Part shown: positions 27,101-35,011 of the stretch, in pieces
How positions within the stretch are numbered: the first letter of the stretch is position 1
Layout: every line of letters starts with the position of its first letter
NCBI RefSeq assembly: GCF_047308265.1
Contig: NZ_JBKQWY010000008.1
Coordinates: 124,001-188,000, forward strand
Reading direction: 5' to 3'
DNA length: 64,000 nt
Origin: Maricaulis sp047308265
GTDB lineage: Bacteria > Pseudomonadota > Alphaproteobacteria > Caulobacterales > Maricaulaceae
Program-made: the position numbers and the translations under genes
Notes under the pieces: model-generated
The model's input: only the letters and a program-made list of their open reading frames with translations
What the model was told of the DNA's origin: nothing
Databases searched by the model: none

Positions 27101-27568
27101 TCAGTCTGTCGTCCCGGCCTCGTCGGCGTCATGATCCGGCGCCTGGCTGGCCAGCCAGGGTTCGGACACATCCGCCATCACCATATCGAGGCATTCCACT
27201 GCAATACGCAACTCCCCATCTCCGGAAAAGACGAGGATCAGCTCGCCTTCAGGGCTCTCATCGGTCTGGACGCCCTCAAAACGGATCTGCAGGAGATTGA
27301 TCACCGCATCGCTGGCCCCTTGCCGGATATTGCGGCTTTGCACCTGGGTGATGCCGGCGATCTGCACCCCGGCCCTCACCCGCCATCCGCGCTTGGCGGT
27401 GTCGCATTCCCAGCAATAACGATTGGCAGCGAAGGTGATCGTGCGCGCCTTGCGGTCATGCTCGATATCGCCCAGGCGAATGATCGCATCCTGCAGGGCG
27501 GCCGAGAGAACCGTCACATCATCACGGTTATGGGCCTGTAATTTCAGGGGAGAAGGAGGTCTGGCCAT
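27101..27568 (-). CDS. DUF2948 family protein
   Basis: 155 residues from the ATG at 27568. LKLQAHNRDDVTVLSAALQDAIIRLGDIEHDRKARTITFAANRYCWE and VNLLQIRF-type text with ELRIAVECLDMVMADV are characteristic. Function unknown; found beside murA and usually hisD. The start at 27607 would add a tail that overlaps the murA side and is not conserved. Confidence 0.9.
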   Translation of the reverse strand: MARPPSPLKLQAHNRDDVTVLSAALQDAIIRLGDIEHDRKARTITFAANRYCWECDTAKRGWRVRAGVQIAGITQVQSRNIRQGASDAVINLLQIRFEGVQTDESPEGELILVFSGDGELRIAVECLDMVMADVSEPWLASQAPDHDADEAGTTD

Positions 27569-27616
27569 GGTGGAAGTCTCAATATCCTGTACGCCGTGTT
27601 GTCCCAATATGAAGGC

Positions 27617-28882
27617 TTACTCGCTCTTGCGCTCGATCCGGGCACCACATCCCGCAAGCTTGGCTTCCAGACGCTCAAACCCGCGATCAAGGTGATAGAC
27701 CCGGTTCACTTCGGTTTGCCCTTCGGCCGCCAGACCCGCAATGACCAGCGAGACCGAAGCCCGCAGATCCGTGGCCATCACCGGCGCACCCCGCAGGGTC
27801 GGTACACCGCGCACCACGGCCTCATTGCCATTGACGGTGATATCCGCCCCCAGACGTGTGAGTTCCGGGGCGTGCATGAAACGATTCTCGAAAATCGTCT
27901 CGCGGATCACCGAGGCCCCCTCGGCCAGGCTCATCAGTGCCATGAACTGGGCCTGCAGGTCTGTTGCAAAGCCAGGAAAGGGCTGGGTCTCGATGTCCAC
28001 CGCGGTCAGGCGCGACCCATTGCGTGTGATCCGGACATTCTCACCCTCCTGCGTGACGGTCACGCCCGCCTCATTCAGAGCCCGCCACAGCGCCTTGTTG
28101 TGGTCATAACGCACCTGTGTCAGCACAACATCACCCCCCGTCGCCGCGACCGCCATGGCATAGGTTCCGGTTTCGATCCGGTCAGGCACCACCGGGTAGG
28201 ACACACCGCCCAGGCGCGCTTGCCCCTGGATGCGGATGGTGGAGGTCCCGGCTCCCTCGATCTGTGCGCCCATTGCGACAAGACACTCGGCCAGGTCCGC
28301 GATCTCCGGTTCGCGTGCGGCATTGTCGATCACGGTCTCACCGCGCGCGAGCGTGGCGGTCATCATGGCATGTTCGGTCGCGCCGACAGAGGCAAAGGCC
28401 AGCTCGATCTCGCCGCCGACCAGTCCGCCCTGGGGCGCCTTGGCTTCGACATAGCCTTCACTCAGCTCGATCTGGGCCCCCAGCGCTTCAAGCGCCTTGA
28501 GGTGAAGATCCACCGGTCGCGCGCCGATCGCACACCCGCCCGGCAAGGATACACGGGCCTGCCCCTCGCGCGCCACCAGCGGACCGAGAACATTGAAAGA
28601 GGCGCGCATTTTGCGAACCAGATCATAGGGCGCATAGGCCTCGTCAATCCGGCCCGCATGAATACTCATGCGCGGCCCCGGACCCTCCTCGACCTCAGCG
28701 CCCAGACGTGCCAGCAAATGCGCCAGGAAGCGCGTATCCGCCAGCCGGGGCATATTTGTCAGCTCGACAGGCTGGTCGGTCAACAGGGCCGCCGCCTGGA
28801 GTTTGAGCGCGGAGTTTTTCGCACCGCTGATGCTGATGGAGCCGTTCAGCCGATGTCCGCCTTCGATGAGGATCCGGTCCAT
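27617..28882 (-). CDS. murA: UDP-N-acetylglucosamine 1-carboxyvinyltransferase
   Basis: 421 residues from MDRILIEGG at 28882. GSISISGAKNSALKLQAAALL and the fosfomycin-target loop VSLPGGCAIGARPVDLHL with the active cysteine are present, as are RETIFENRFMHAPELTRLGADI and the terminal YHLDRGFERLEAKL. It transfers enolpyruvate from PEP to UDP-GlcNAc, the first committed step of peptidoglycan synthesis. The Cys form predicts sensitivity to fosfomycin. First gene of the minus-strand cluster. Confidence 0.97.
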   Translation of the reverse strand: MDRILIEGGHRLNGSISISGAKNSALKLQAAALLTDQPVELTNMPRLADTRFLAHLLARLGAEVEEGPGPRMSIHAGRIDEAYAPYDLVRKMRASFNVLGPLVAREGQARVSLPGGCAIGARPVDLHLKALEALGAQIELSEGYVEAKAPQGGLVGGEIELAFASVGATEHAMMTATLARGETVIDNAAREPEIADLAECLVAMGAQIEGAGTSTIRIQGQARLGGVSYPVVPDRIETGTYAMAVAATGGDVVLTQVRYDHNKALWRALNEAGVTVTQEGENVRITRNGSRLTAVDIETQPFPGFATDLQAQFMALMSLAEGASVIRETIFENRFMHAPELTRLGADITVNGNEAVVRGVPTLRGAPVMATDLRASVSLVIAGLAAEGQTEVNRVYHLDRGFERLEAKLAGCGARIERKSE

Positions 28883-29113
28883 GAGATGTCCTTTACGCAC
28901 GAAGAAAATCGATGGGACGGCCCAGACTCGCCGTCTGCGCCGCACACTGACACAGGCATTTAGGAAGTGCATGCCCGTATCGCTGCCGGTTTCCGGAAAA
29001 AAACAGGCCAGAAGATGTCGGGTTTGCGCCCAAATCGCGAGAATGACCGGGTCCGGCCAGAGTCAGACCCAGCTCAGGCCCGGCTCAGGCCCACAGCGGG
29101 CGTGTCGCCGGCA

Positions 29114-29353
29114 CTAATCGCGTTCGCTCTCATCCGAGCGCGGAGCCTTGCGGCGTCGCAGATTGGCGCGCAGGGCCTCCGCCAGCCGGGCTTCACGGCT
29201 CCCCGGTTCCGGCGCGGTTTTCTTGCCGTGAGGCCTGCCCGTGGCCGGACCTGCCGTATCTGCTTTTTTTTCACCCGGCCCCTCCGGCGAGGCATCGCCC
29301 GGTTTCACAGGGGTTTTCGCGGTTTGCGAGGCGGTGTCAGAGCTATCAGTCAT
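29114..29353 (-). CDS. Small basic conserved protein next to tRNA-Thr
   Basis: 79 residues from MTDSSDTAS at 29353. A disordered Pro/Lys-rich N-terminus is followed by EPGSREARLAEALRANLRRRKAPRSDESERD, a basic helix seen in small uncharacterised alphaproteobacterial proteins. It lies antisense-side of the tRNA-Thr promoter. The in-frame extension upstream to 29539 passes through the complement of the tRNA and is not coding. In the integrated state the tail of the serine recombinase reading frame overlaps its first codons. Confidence 0.6.
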   Translation of the reverse strand: MTDSSDTASQTAKTPVKPGDASPEGPGEKKADTAGPATGRPHGKKTAPEPGSREARLAEALRANLRRRKAPRSDESERD

Positions 29354-31073
29354 GCAAAACCTCCTGCACAAGACTGCGCTTGGCGTCAAGACGGGCTTGG
29401 CGGACGCCAAAGCATGGAGTATACGCCCGTCTTCCAAACGCGAACAGCGTCCGGCGCCGCGGTAGCTCAGTGGTAGAGCGCACCCTTGGTAAGGGTGAGG
29501 CCGAGAGTTCAATTCTCTCTCGCGGCACCATCTTCCCATTTGACCCAGAAAAACCAGTCAACGCATTGAAAACACTAGTTGTTTTTGGAGTTGAAAATCC
29601 ATTTTCCCGGCAATACTGCAGATGCCCATCAAACAAGATGCGGAGCAACATTCTGCGAGCCCCGAAAAGCCCAGAATCCCATATTTTCAAAGGGTTTGTA
29701 AGCGCCTTCAGGGCGAGTTCAAACAACTCTTCGAAGCGCCCTTCAATGGTGGGGCTGTTGGACGCTCTTTCCTCCGCCAAAAGCTTTTTGCGCTCCAGCT
29801 CTTCAATGCGCGATTCGTAAGCCGCAATAACTCTCGGAGAGCTCGCATTCAGGACGCAGTCGACCAGGCGGCCGATCTCTCCTTCAAGCTTGGTAGCTTC
29901 GTCTGAAAAGCGCCTCGCAGCCACCTCAAACTGCGCAACACGCTGATCCCAAATATCGCGTGCCATCTGCAACGCAACACGGGCAGCAATGCGCGTGGGC
30001 TGGATCGCCTCCACCAACTGTTCAAACTCGTCTTCGAGCTTCTGTCGGGCGATGTTCTTGCCATAGTCGGTGCATTCCTTATTGCGACACCGATAGTAGG
30101 GGTAACGCTTGTATTTGCCTTTCGACCATCCGGCAGTGAGTGCGGTCTGACACGAACCGCAAGCCACTGCGCCACGCAATACAAAGTCCTCAGCGATATC
30201 CTCACGGACCGGCGCGTAGGTGCCGTCTTTCAGGCGCTTTAAAATCGCTTGGTGGGTCTCAAAGCTTATCAATGGCTCGTGCTGCCCTCGGTGCATTGAA
30301 ATCCCCAGATAGGGAGCAGCCACCATGCCCGCATAGATGTGGTGACGCAGGATCTGGACGACGCGTTGCTGCCTGATCTCGCCGCGATGATTTCGGCTGA
30401 TCGGCAGTTCAGGACGCGTCTCCATGTACCGCTTCACTTCAGCCTGCGAGGTAAAGCGCCCGGAAGCAAATCCTTCCAATATTTCTCTAATGATTGGGGC
30501 GGTTTCTTCATCAGGCACCAGCATCTTGCCGCCGCGCGCGCACGGCACATAGCAGTAGCCAATTGGTGCTCGCGTCACATGAAACCCACGCTCAAGACGG
30601 GCCCGACGACGCTCGCGATTCTGGCGAAGATTTTGCTCGCGCTCTAATTGGGCCTGCGCGGCGATCATCGTTTCAGAGAACCTGTTTTCCGGGGTCTCAT
30701 CCAGCGAGAAGTTCAAGAACTCCACTCGGACTCGTCGCTCACGCAGCATGCGGCGCATGGTCAGATGGTATTCCGCCTCCCGCGCAAAGCGTTTGTGGTC
30801 GTCGAATATGGCGACATAGTTCTTGCCACTGTGCCGATTGGCATCCAGATGCGCCAACATGGCCTTGATCGCCGGCCGCTCGGTAAACAGGAAGCCACCA
30901 GACTTGCTCTCGAAGAAGACCCGCTCAACATCGTATCCGTTGATCTCAGCGTGCTTGCGACAGCGATGTTCCTGGCTATCCAGCCCCCCTCCCCGTAACT
31001 GGCTTCGGTCGGATACCCTGCAAACGATAAGAGCGGTCCACTCAATATCTTCTCTATCAAATTGATCCATCAA
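29346..31073 (-). CDS. Large serine recombinase (integrase) of the element
   Basis: 575 residues as read in the integrated state. N-terminal resolvase domain: ALIVCRVSDRSQ with the nucleophilic Ser near residue 22, then the recombinase domain (APIGYCYVP, SQAEVKRYMETRPELPISRNHRGEI, VVQILRHHIYAGMV). A zinc-ribbon domain follows (CGSCQTALTAG...YYRCRNKEC), then a coiled coil near residues 400-455. The last 58 residues are not element-encoded: from residue 518 on the frame crosses the 10-bp core and reads the antisense of tRNA-Thr (RERIELSASPLPRVRSTTELP) and flanking chromosome. On circularisation a different 37-residue tail, encoded at 58062-58172, would be joined. Such proteins integrate and, with a directionality factor, excise the element. 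Confidence 0.95.
   Translation of the reverse strand: MMDQFDREDIEWTALIVCRVSDRSQLRGGGLDSQEHRCRKHAEINGYDVERVFFESKSGGFLFTERPAIKAMLAHLDANRHSGKNYVAIFDDHKRFAREAEYHLTMRRMLRERRVRVEFLNFSLDETPENRFSETMIAAQAQLEREQNLRQNRERRRARLERGFHVTRAPIGYCYVPCARGGKMLVPDEETAPIIREILEGFASGRFTSQAEVKRYMETRPELPISRNHRGEIRQQRVVQILRHHIYAGMVAAPYLGISMHRGQHEPLISFETHQAILKRLKDGTYAPVREDIAEDFVLRGAVACGSCQTALTAGWSKGKYKRYPYYRCRNKECTDYGKNIARQKLEDEFEQLVEAIQPTRIAARVALQMARDIWDQRVAQFEVAARRFSDEATKLEGEIGRLVDCVLNASSPRVIAAYESRIEELERKKLLAEERASNSPTIEGRFEELFELALKALTNPLKIWDSGLFGARRMLLRILFDGHLQYCRENGFSTPKTTSVFNALTGFSGSNGKMVPRERIELSASPLPRVRSTTELPRRRTLFAFGRRAYTPCFGVRQARLDAKRSLVQEVLHD
29456..29530 (+). tRNA. tRNA-Thr (GGT), integration site of the element
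   Basis: Cloverleaf: acceptor GCCGCGG/TCGCGGC, D arm GCTCAGTGGTAGAGC, anticodon stem CACCC/GGGTG with loop TTGGTAA (anticodon GGT), T arm GAGAGTTCAATTCTCTC, A73 and encoded CCA. The gene remains intact after insertion. The base after CCA is already element sequence except for one shared T, so its normal T-rich terminator has been displaced to 58181-58196. Confidence 0.97.
29522..29531. other. Left attachment core (attL)
   Basis: GCGGCACCAT spans the last nine bases of tRNA-Thr including CCA plus one T. The same ten bases recur at 58172. Similarity extends imperfectly into the T arm region (GAGAGTTCAA occurs at both ends). Confidence 0.85.
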
Positions 31074-31395
31074 GACGCCCTTCCCCCGCGCCCTCCAAAT
31101 CTTGCGCGGACAGTTTTTGTTGAGATAAATCTGAATGTTCTGATGATACCATGGAGGCTATCGCAGCATCCATTTCTTTCGAGCGCTTTTGGCTCGCCTG
31201 TGGATCGATTTCTGCGAACTCAACCCGAAGGCCGAAATCAAATACCAAAACCAACAGATCCCACATGGCCTTCAGAAATGCTTCGCTTTCTTGGAGCGTG
31301 ATGTCGGGATCATCCAACAGTTGGTGATAGCGCGATACGTCGAAAACCAAGGCTGGCGGTGATTTGTTGATCGGGTCGAGATTGTGGTCGGGCAT
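31057..31395 (-). CDS. Small protein coupled to the integrase, unknown
   Basis: 112 residues, not recognised. SPPALVFDVSRYHQLLDDPDITLQESEAFLKAMWDLLVLVFDFGLRVE looks alpha-helical, followed by a polar, Gln/Ser-rich tail. Its end overlaps the integrase start by 17 bases, so it is translated with it. The size and position suit a recombination directionality factor or integrase modulator, but no family evidence supports that; a recombinase-coupled conserved gene is all that is certain. Confidence 0.6.
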   Translation of the reverse strand: MPDHNLDPINKSPPALVFDVSRYHQLLDDPDITLQESEAFLKAMWDLLVLVFDFGLRVEFAEIDPQASQKRSKEMDAAIASMVSSEHSDLSQQKLSAQDLEGAGEGRLDGSI

Positions 31396-31629
31396 GATGG
31401 GCTCCTAGTCGTTGGTTGGATGCCCCTCTTGAGCAGGCCGCGTACGCACCCGCTTTCGGGGTGCTGAAACGCTAGGCGCACAAAAATACGCGCTCGGGAG
31501 GAATGCCCGGCGCGTTGTGGATACTCTTCTGGGGATTTGTTTTTGGGTATCGCGAATTCCCCCATCCGTCCAGATTTTGCGCAAGGCATACAAGTGTATG
31601 TTTTTGGCATCCGGGCGGGCTCTATGGCC

Positions 31630-31668
31630 GATGGCCACCAAGCCCCGCACTGCGGGTCTTGGCCCATC
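31630..31668. promoter_or_regulatory. Long hairpin in the ardA leader, possible single-strand promoter
   Basis: Within the 460-base gap 31396-31855, CCAAGCCCCGCA pairs with TGCGGGTCTTGG (one mismatch), and the flanking GATGG and CCATC extend the stem past a small bulge. The gap also holds a 34-bp sequence repeated at 55271. No gene is supported in it. Leading-region antirestriction genes of conjugative plasmids are known to use folded single-strand promoters. Confidence 0.45.
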
Positions 31669-31738
31669 CGGGTGACGATCCCTGATGCAAAGGCTTAGGG
31701 CTTTGCCCTCAGCGCACTTCGGCAAAAATAGACGGTCT

Positions 31739-31772
31739 CCCGAGGCTCGGTCCTGTGGCCCTGCGCCCGCCG
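31739..31772. repeat. Dispersed 34-bp repeat, copy A (ardA leader)
   Basis: CCCGAGGCTCGG followed by TGGCCCTGCGCCCGCCG after a variable five-base centre. Copy B at 55271-55304 matches at 31 of 34 positions; an AGGGCT..GCCC segment about 35 bases upstream is also similar. Confidence 0.8.
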
Positions 31773-31855
31773 TCGATTTCTCCCTCCGTTTGCACACCCA
31801 TCCTCGACCGGAAGCAGGGCTGCATGCGCAACCCTTACCCGAAGGAGATTTGAAA

Positions 31856-32377
31856 ATGGGAGAGCAAAAAATCGAAATTCGTATCTATGTGGCGTGTCTG
31901 GCTGCCTACAATAACGGGCGTCTGCATGGGCGGTGGGTGAATGCCGATCAGGATGCCGAAGCTATTCAGGCCGAGTTCGCCGCGATGCTGGCCGCCTCAC
32001 CGATCCCGAACGCCGAAGAATGGGCCATCCATGACTATGAGGGGTTCGAAGGTGCACCGATCAGCGAGTATCAGGGCATCGAAAGCGTAGCCGAGCTTGC
32101 GGGGTTCATCGCCGAGCATGGCGCACTGGGCGGCAAGCTGATCGAGCATTTCGGCAGTGATCTGGACGAGGCTCGCACCGCCATCGAGGAACGGTATTTC
32201 GGGGAGTATGCGCGGCTGGCCGACTTCGCCAAGGAATCCACCGAGAACACCCACGACATTCCCGAGGCGCTACGCCCCTATATCGACTACGAGGCCATGG
32301 GGCGGGATTGGGAAATCTGCGACCTTCTGGTCATCGAAACCGGCTTCGAGCAGATCCACATCTTCGGGAGCTGCTAG
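31856..32377 (+). CDS. ardA: Antirestriction protein ArdA
   Basis: 173 residues. IRIYVACLAAYNNGRLHGRWVNADQD and NAEEWAIHDYEGFEG, then AFIAEHG-type and IPEALRPYIDYEAMGRDWEICDLLVIE segments are diagnostic of ArdA, an acidic DNA mimic that occupies type I restriction enzymes. It protects incoming DNA during transfer. AAGGAG stands before the ATG at 31856; the in-frame open stretch upstream to 31685 is leader. It overlaps nothing and is followed one base later by a small gene in the same operon. Confidence 0.95.
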   Translation: MGEQKIEIRIYVACLAAYNNGRLHGRWVNADQDAEAIQAEFAAMLAASPIPNAEEWAIHDYEGFEGAPISEYQGIESVAELAGFIAEHGALGGKLIEHFGSDLDEARTAIEERYFGEYARLADFAKESTENTHDIPEALRPYIDYEAMGRDWEICDLLVIETGFEQIHIFGSC

Positions 32378-32378
32378 G

Positions 32379-32684
32379 ATGAACGCCGAGATTTACCGCT
32401 TCACATGGCGCGGCATCGAGATCGAGGCCCGCTATGTCGCCAGCTATTGGGAAGAGATCGCCCATTTAGAAATTCGTTCGATCAAGCCAGAGCGGGAGCC
32501 TTTGCCGATCACCGAAACAGGTTACCGCTCCCACTTCCATCATAGAGGGGTTATTGATCTTCACGGCGCGGAAAATCGCGGCGACGCTCTCATTGCCCAT
32601 GTCGTCGACTGGCTGGATGCCGAGGCGGAGAAGCCAGCATGGAAAGACTATGTGGAAGCCTCGCGGCAGGGCGAGTTGTTCTAG
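32379..32684 (+). CDS. Small protein following ardA
   Basis: 101 residues: IYRFTWRGIEIEARYVASYWEEIAHLEIRSIKPEREPLPITETGYRSHFH..VIDLHGAENRGDALIAHVVDWLDAEAEKPAWKDY. Not assigned by me, though this gene type commonly trails ardA on alphaproteobacterial plasmids and islands. It starts one base after the ardA stop (TAGG ATG), so translation is probably coupled. Mixed alpha/beta, soluble, acidic. Confidence 0.7.
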   Translation: MNAEIYRFTWRGIEIEARYVASYWEEIAHLEIRSIKPEREPLPITETGYRSHFHHRGVIDLHGAENRGDALIAHVVDWLDAEAEKPAWKDYVEASRQGELF

Positions 32685-33325
32685 GCCCACATGCGTTCGG
32701 CTATCTCGCGGTCCTCATTCGCCGCCATGTCCAGATAAATGCCGGTGGTGGCGAGATCAGAATGGCCGAGCCAGGTCTTGATACGGGTCTCCGGTACACT
32801 CGAAAGAGCCGCATGGACGCCATAGCCATGCCGCAAGCCTTTGGCAGATGCTTTGATGCCGCCAATGCCAGCTGCGCCCATCACATCCTTGATGCGTTTC
32901 CATCCTGTCGTGCGGCTGAACGGCCAGAGCCTTCGCCCGATCCCGCCATCCATACGGGCCTGTGCGGCGCGCAGATCGTGGACCATCTCCAAACGATCAA
33001 GGAATGCACGCGGCACAGGGACAGGGCGATAATGACGCCCCTTGAGGCTGCCGCGTTTCTTTAGGCTGCGGATCACCACTACACCGTCAGCCAGATCAAT
33101 ACTCATCGCGTTCAGCGCCAACGCCTCACTGGGGCGGCACCCCGTCCAATAGATCAACTCGCAAAAGGTGCGATCCTTGGCGTCGGTCAAACAATCAAGA
33201 GCATCGTAGAAGCGTTCGCGCTCGCTTCGGCACAGATACTTGCGCTCTCCCCGTGCGGTGTAGAGCGACATGCGAACATGATCGGGCTTGTGGTGAACCA
33301 TTGCGGCGTCTCCTTCCTCAGGCAT
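32681..33325 (-). CDS. Tyrosine recombinase/integrase
   Basis: 214 residues. Catalytic-domain motifs: GCRPSEALAL (first Arg), SLKGRHYRPVPVP (Lys strand), KGLRHGYGVHA (HxxR box variant; RH retained, first His replaced), TWLGHSDLATTGIYLDM (His and nucleophilic Tyr). The N-terminal core-binding domain is short or partly missing compared with usual 300-400 residue integrases, so it may be a compact site-specific resolvase rather than an integrase. It ends in a four-base convergent overlap with the ardA partner gene. Two nested inverted repeats lie immediately upstream. Confidence 0.85.
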   Translation of the reverse strand: MPEEGDAAMVHHKPDHVRMSLYTARGERKYLCRSERERFYDALDCLTDAKDRTFCELIYWTGCRPSEALALNAMSIDLADGVVVIRSLKKRGSLKGRHYRPVPVPRAFLDRLEMVHDLRAAQARMDGGIGRRLWPFSRTTGWKRIKDVMGAAGIGGIKASAKGLRHGYGVHAALSSVPETRIKTWLGHSDLATTGIYLDMAANEDREIAERMWA

Positions 33326-33339
33326 GAGGGCGATAAACA

Positions 33340-33486
33340 GAATGCGTGAAACTGTTTAGCCATGCCGAAGGTCCTGATTTTACGCCGCTCGATGTGGTCG
33401 GGCCCCGCGCTGGAGGCCAGATTGAGCCTCGATCAGCGTAAAATAAATTGTAGTTCCGTCAAGTATTAAAACAGTTTCACGCATTC
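33340..33486. repeat. Nested inverted repeats upstream of the tyrosine recombinase
   Basis: GAATGCGTGAAACTGTTT at 33340-33357 is matched perfectly by its reverse complement at 33469-33486. Inside, ATTTTACGC (33377-33385) is mirrored by GCGTAAAAT (33436-33444). The block and the AT-rich stretch to 33621 hold no gene; the AT-rich part probably carries the promoter of the next gene. Confidence 0.8.
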
Positions 33487-33621
33487 CGTTCAACAAAGAA
33501 ACTAAATTATATCAAAAAGAAACAAAATTATGCACTTTGCTATTGCAAGTTACCAATTCTTGCAATTTGGAAATATTCTTGCTATAAAGCCTCTATATTT
33601 AAACGAATTTCATTTTTGGAT

Positions 33622-34143
33622 ATGAGCGGCACAGGAAGAATAGCAAAAACGATTGGTGGAGCAGTGGCGGCCTTTGGGCTCGCGACTTCGCCTGTGCTGG
33701 CCGCGGAAGGTCCGCGCAGCGAGCCGGATATGGCGCCACGGACAACAGAATATTGCGCGCCACTCGTGCGAACCTCTACAGGTCGCGAAGTTGACGCCTC
33801 CTACAGTGCTCACTCCTACGCTCAGAACCACGTTGGGTACGTGGGCATATCTATTTTTGCGGGCCGCGACCTAGGTGACAACTCACCAGAATACCTTGGT
33901 GCGCTGCTGGTCAACGAGCTTCGTGCTCGCGGGGTTCAGGCGGAGTGCTTTGTCCATCACGAGCGCGTACCCAACGGGACTGGCGTAAGATTCCATGTTG
34001 CGGGGCTGACCATGTCTGATGAGTCACTGGGCATCACCGCGTCATTCGATGAAGACATGTTGGACGGAGTTGCCGCAGAAGCGCGAACCGCTGGTAGACT
34101 TCTTGTCGCCGAAGCGGACCAAGCTCCAGGAACCAATCGTTAG
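33622..34143 (+). CDS. Secreted hypothetical protein
   Basis: 173 residues from ATG at 33622. IAKTIGGAVAAFGLATSPVLAAEG is a signal peptide. The mature part (YAQNHVGYVGISIFAGRDLGDNSPEYLGALLVNELRARGVQAECFVHHERVPNGTGVRFHVAGLTM) has strand-helix alternation but no family I recognise; two cysteines may pair. Product would be periplasmic. It ends in a four-base convergent overlap with the next gene, and its upstream region is unusually AT-rich for the window. Confidence 0.6.
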   Translation: MSGTGRIAKTIGGAVAAFGLATSPVLAAEGPRSEPDMAPRTTEYCAPLVRTSTGREVDASYSAHSYAQNHVGYVGISIFAGRDLGDNSPEYLGALLVNELRARGVQAECFVHHERVPNGTGVRFHVAGLTMSDESLGITASFDEDMLDGVAAEARTAGRLLVAEADQAPGTNR

Positions 34144-34874
34144 CCCAAGCTTCTTCCAGCTAAAAAGTTAGCTCCTGCACTGTCAATGCTGTTGCCTTGC
34201 TCCGCGTTCACAGTTGCTGCTTCAAAAGAGCTTTCACGATCAGGCGTGTCTTCGAGGCTAGAGTGTTTAGCCTCATCGCGAGCGGCTGCACTCATCTCCG
34301 CTGCCGACATTTCCCCATTCAGACCCATTTCAACCTCGCGATCTCGGCGCGCAGCCTCGGCATGGTGCCTGCTCAACCATTCTTGCGCCCACGGGTGACC
34401 TTCCAGGTCATCTGGATCAATGTGGCCTTCATCAATTCCACGTTGGATCGCGGCGGCGATGGCGATACGGCGCTCGTCCTCATCCTCAATCGCCATGATG
34501 GTCGCATACTCGTCGGCTTCGATGAGTTCGGCTTCGAACAATTCCGCAAAAAGATTCTCGGCAAAGGATGGGCCATACTGATCTTCAAGATTGGCTTCGA
34601 AGTCGCCGAGTGACTCCAAAATGATGGCGCGATCCACGCGCTCTTTTCGCTCTTTTTCTTCGCGCTCGGTGGCATCGGCAGCTTGGCGACGAGCGCCAGC
34701 CGCACTGGCGATCTCACCAGCCTCCGCCGCTGCACCGGAAATCTGCCGCTGAAAAGCTTGCTGATCCTGGATTTCCTCGGCGTCTTTCAGGCGACGCATA
34801 GCAGCCTCCGCCGCCTCGGGGCTGAACCCCGGACGCGTCGCGTCATTGAATTCTTTCGAATATCCCACGGACAT
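34140..34874 (-). CDS. Coiled-coil, acidic hypothetical protein
   Basis: 244 residues, very rich in Glu, Ala and Arg. The stretch from RRLKDAEEIQDQQAFQRQISG to RKERVDRAI is predicted helical coiled coil by its heptad-like spacing. A middle part (FEANLEDQYGPSFAENLFAELFEAELIEADEYATIMAIEDEDERRIAIAAAIQRGIDEGHIDPDDLEGHPW) is acidic helices. No signal or motif. Function unknown. Codon use is as the rest of the element. Confidence 0.55.
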   Translation of the reverse strand: MSVGYSKEFNDATRPGFSPEAAEAAMRRLKDAEEIQDQQAFQRQISGAAAEAGEIASAAGARRQAADATEREEKERKERVDRAIILESLGDFEANLEDQYGPSFAENLFAELFEAELIEADEYATIMAIEDEDERRIAIAAAIQRGIDEGHIDPDDLEGHPWAQEWLSRHHAEAARRDREVEMGLNGEMSAAEMSAAARDEAKHSSLEDTPDRESSFEAATVNAEQGNSIDSAGANFLAGRSLG

Positions 34875-35011
34875 ATCTCACACACCCTGTTTTTGTTTGT
34901 CGGAGTCTTTGCGCTCCAATTACTTGCAATTATGGCAGAGTGTGGTTAATATATGTTTTACATAACTTTAAAACTATATTGCCGAAACATACAATTTAGT
35001 TTGTATTTTAT

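Noticed and set aside
27596..28963. A 455-residue plus-strand frame across murA
   Set aside because: Antisense of murA; no motif or ribosome site.
29354..29539. Extension of the small basic protein through the tRNA-Thr region
   Set aside because: The text RERELNSRPHPYQGCALPLSY is the usual artefact of reading a tRNA antisense.
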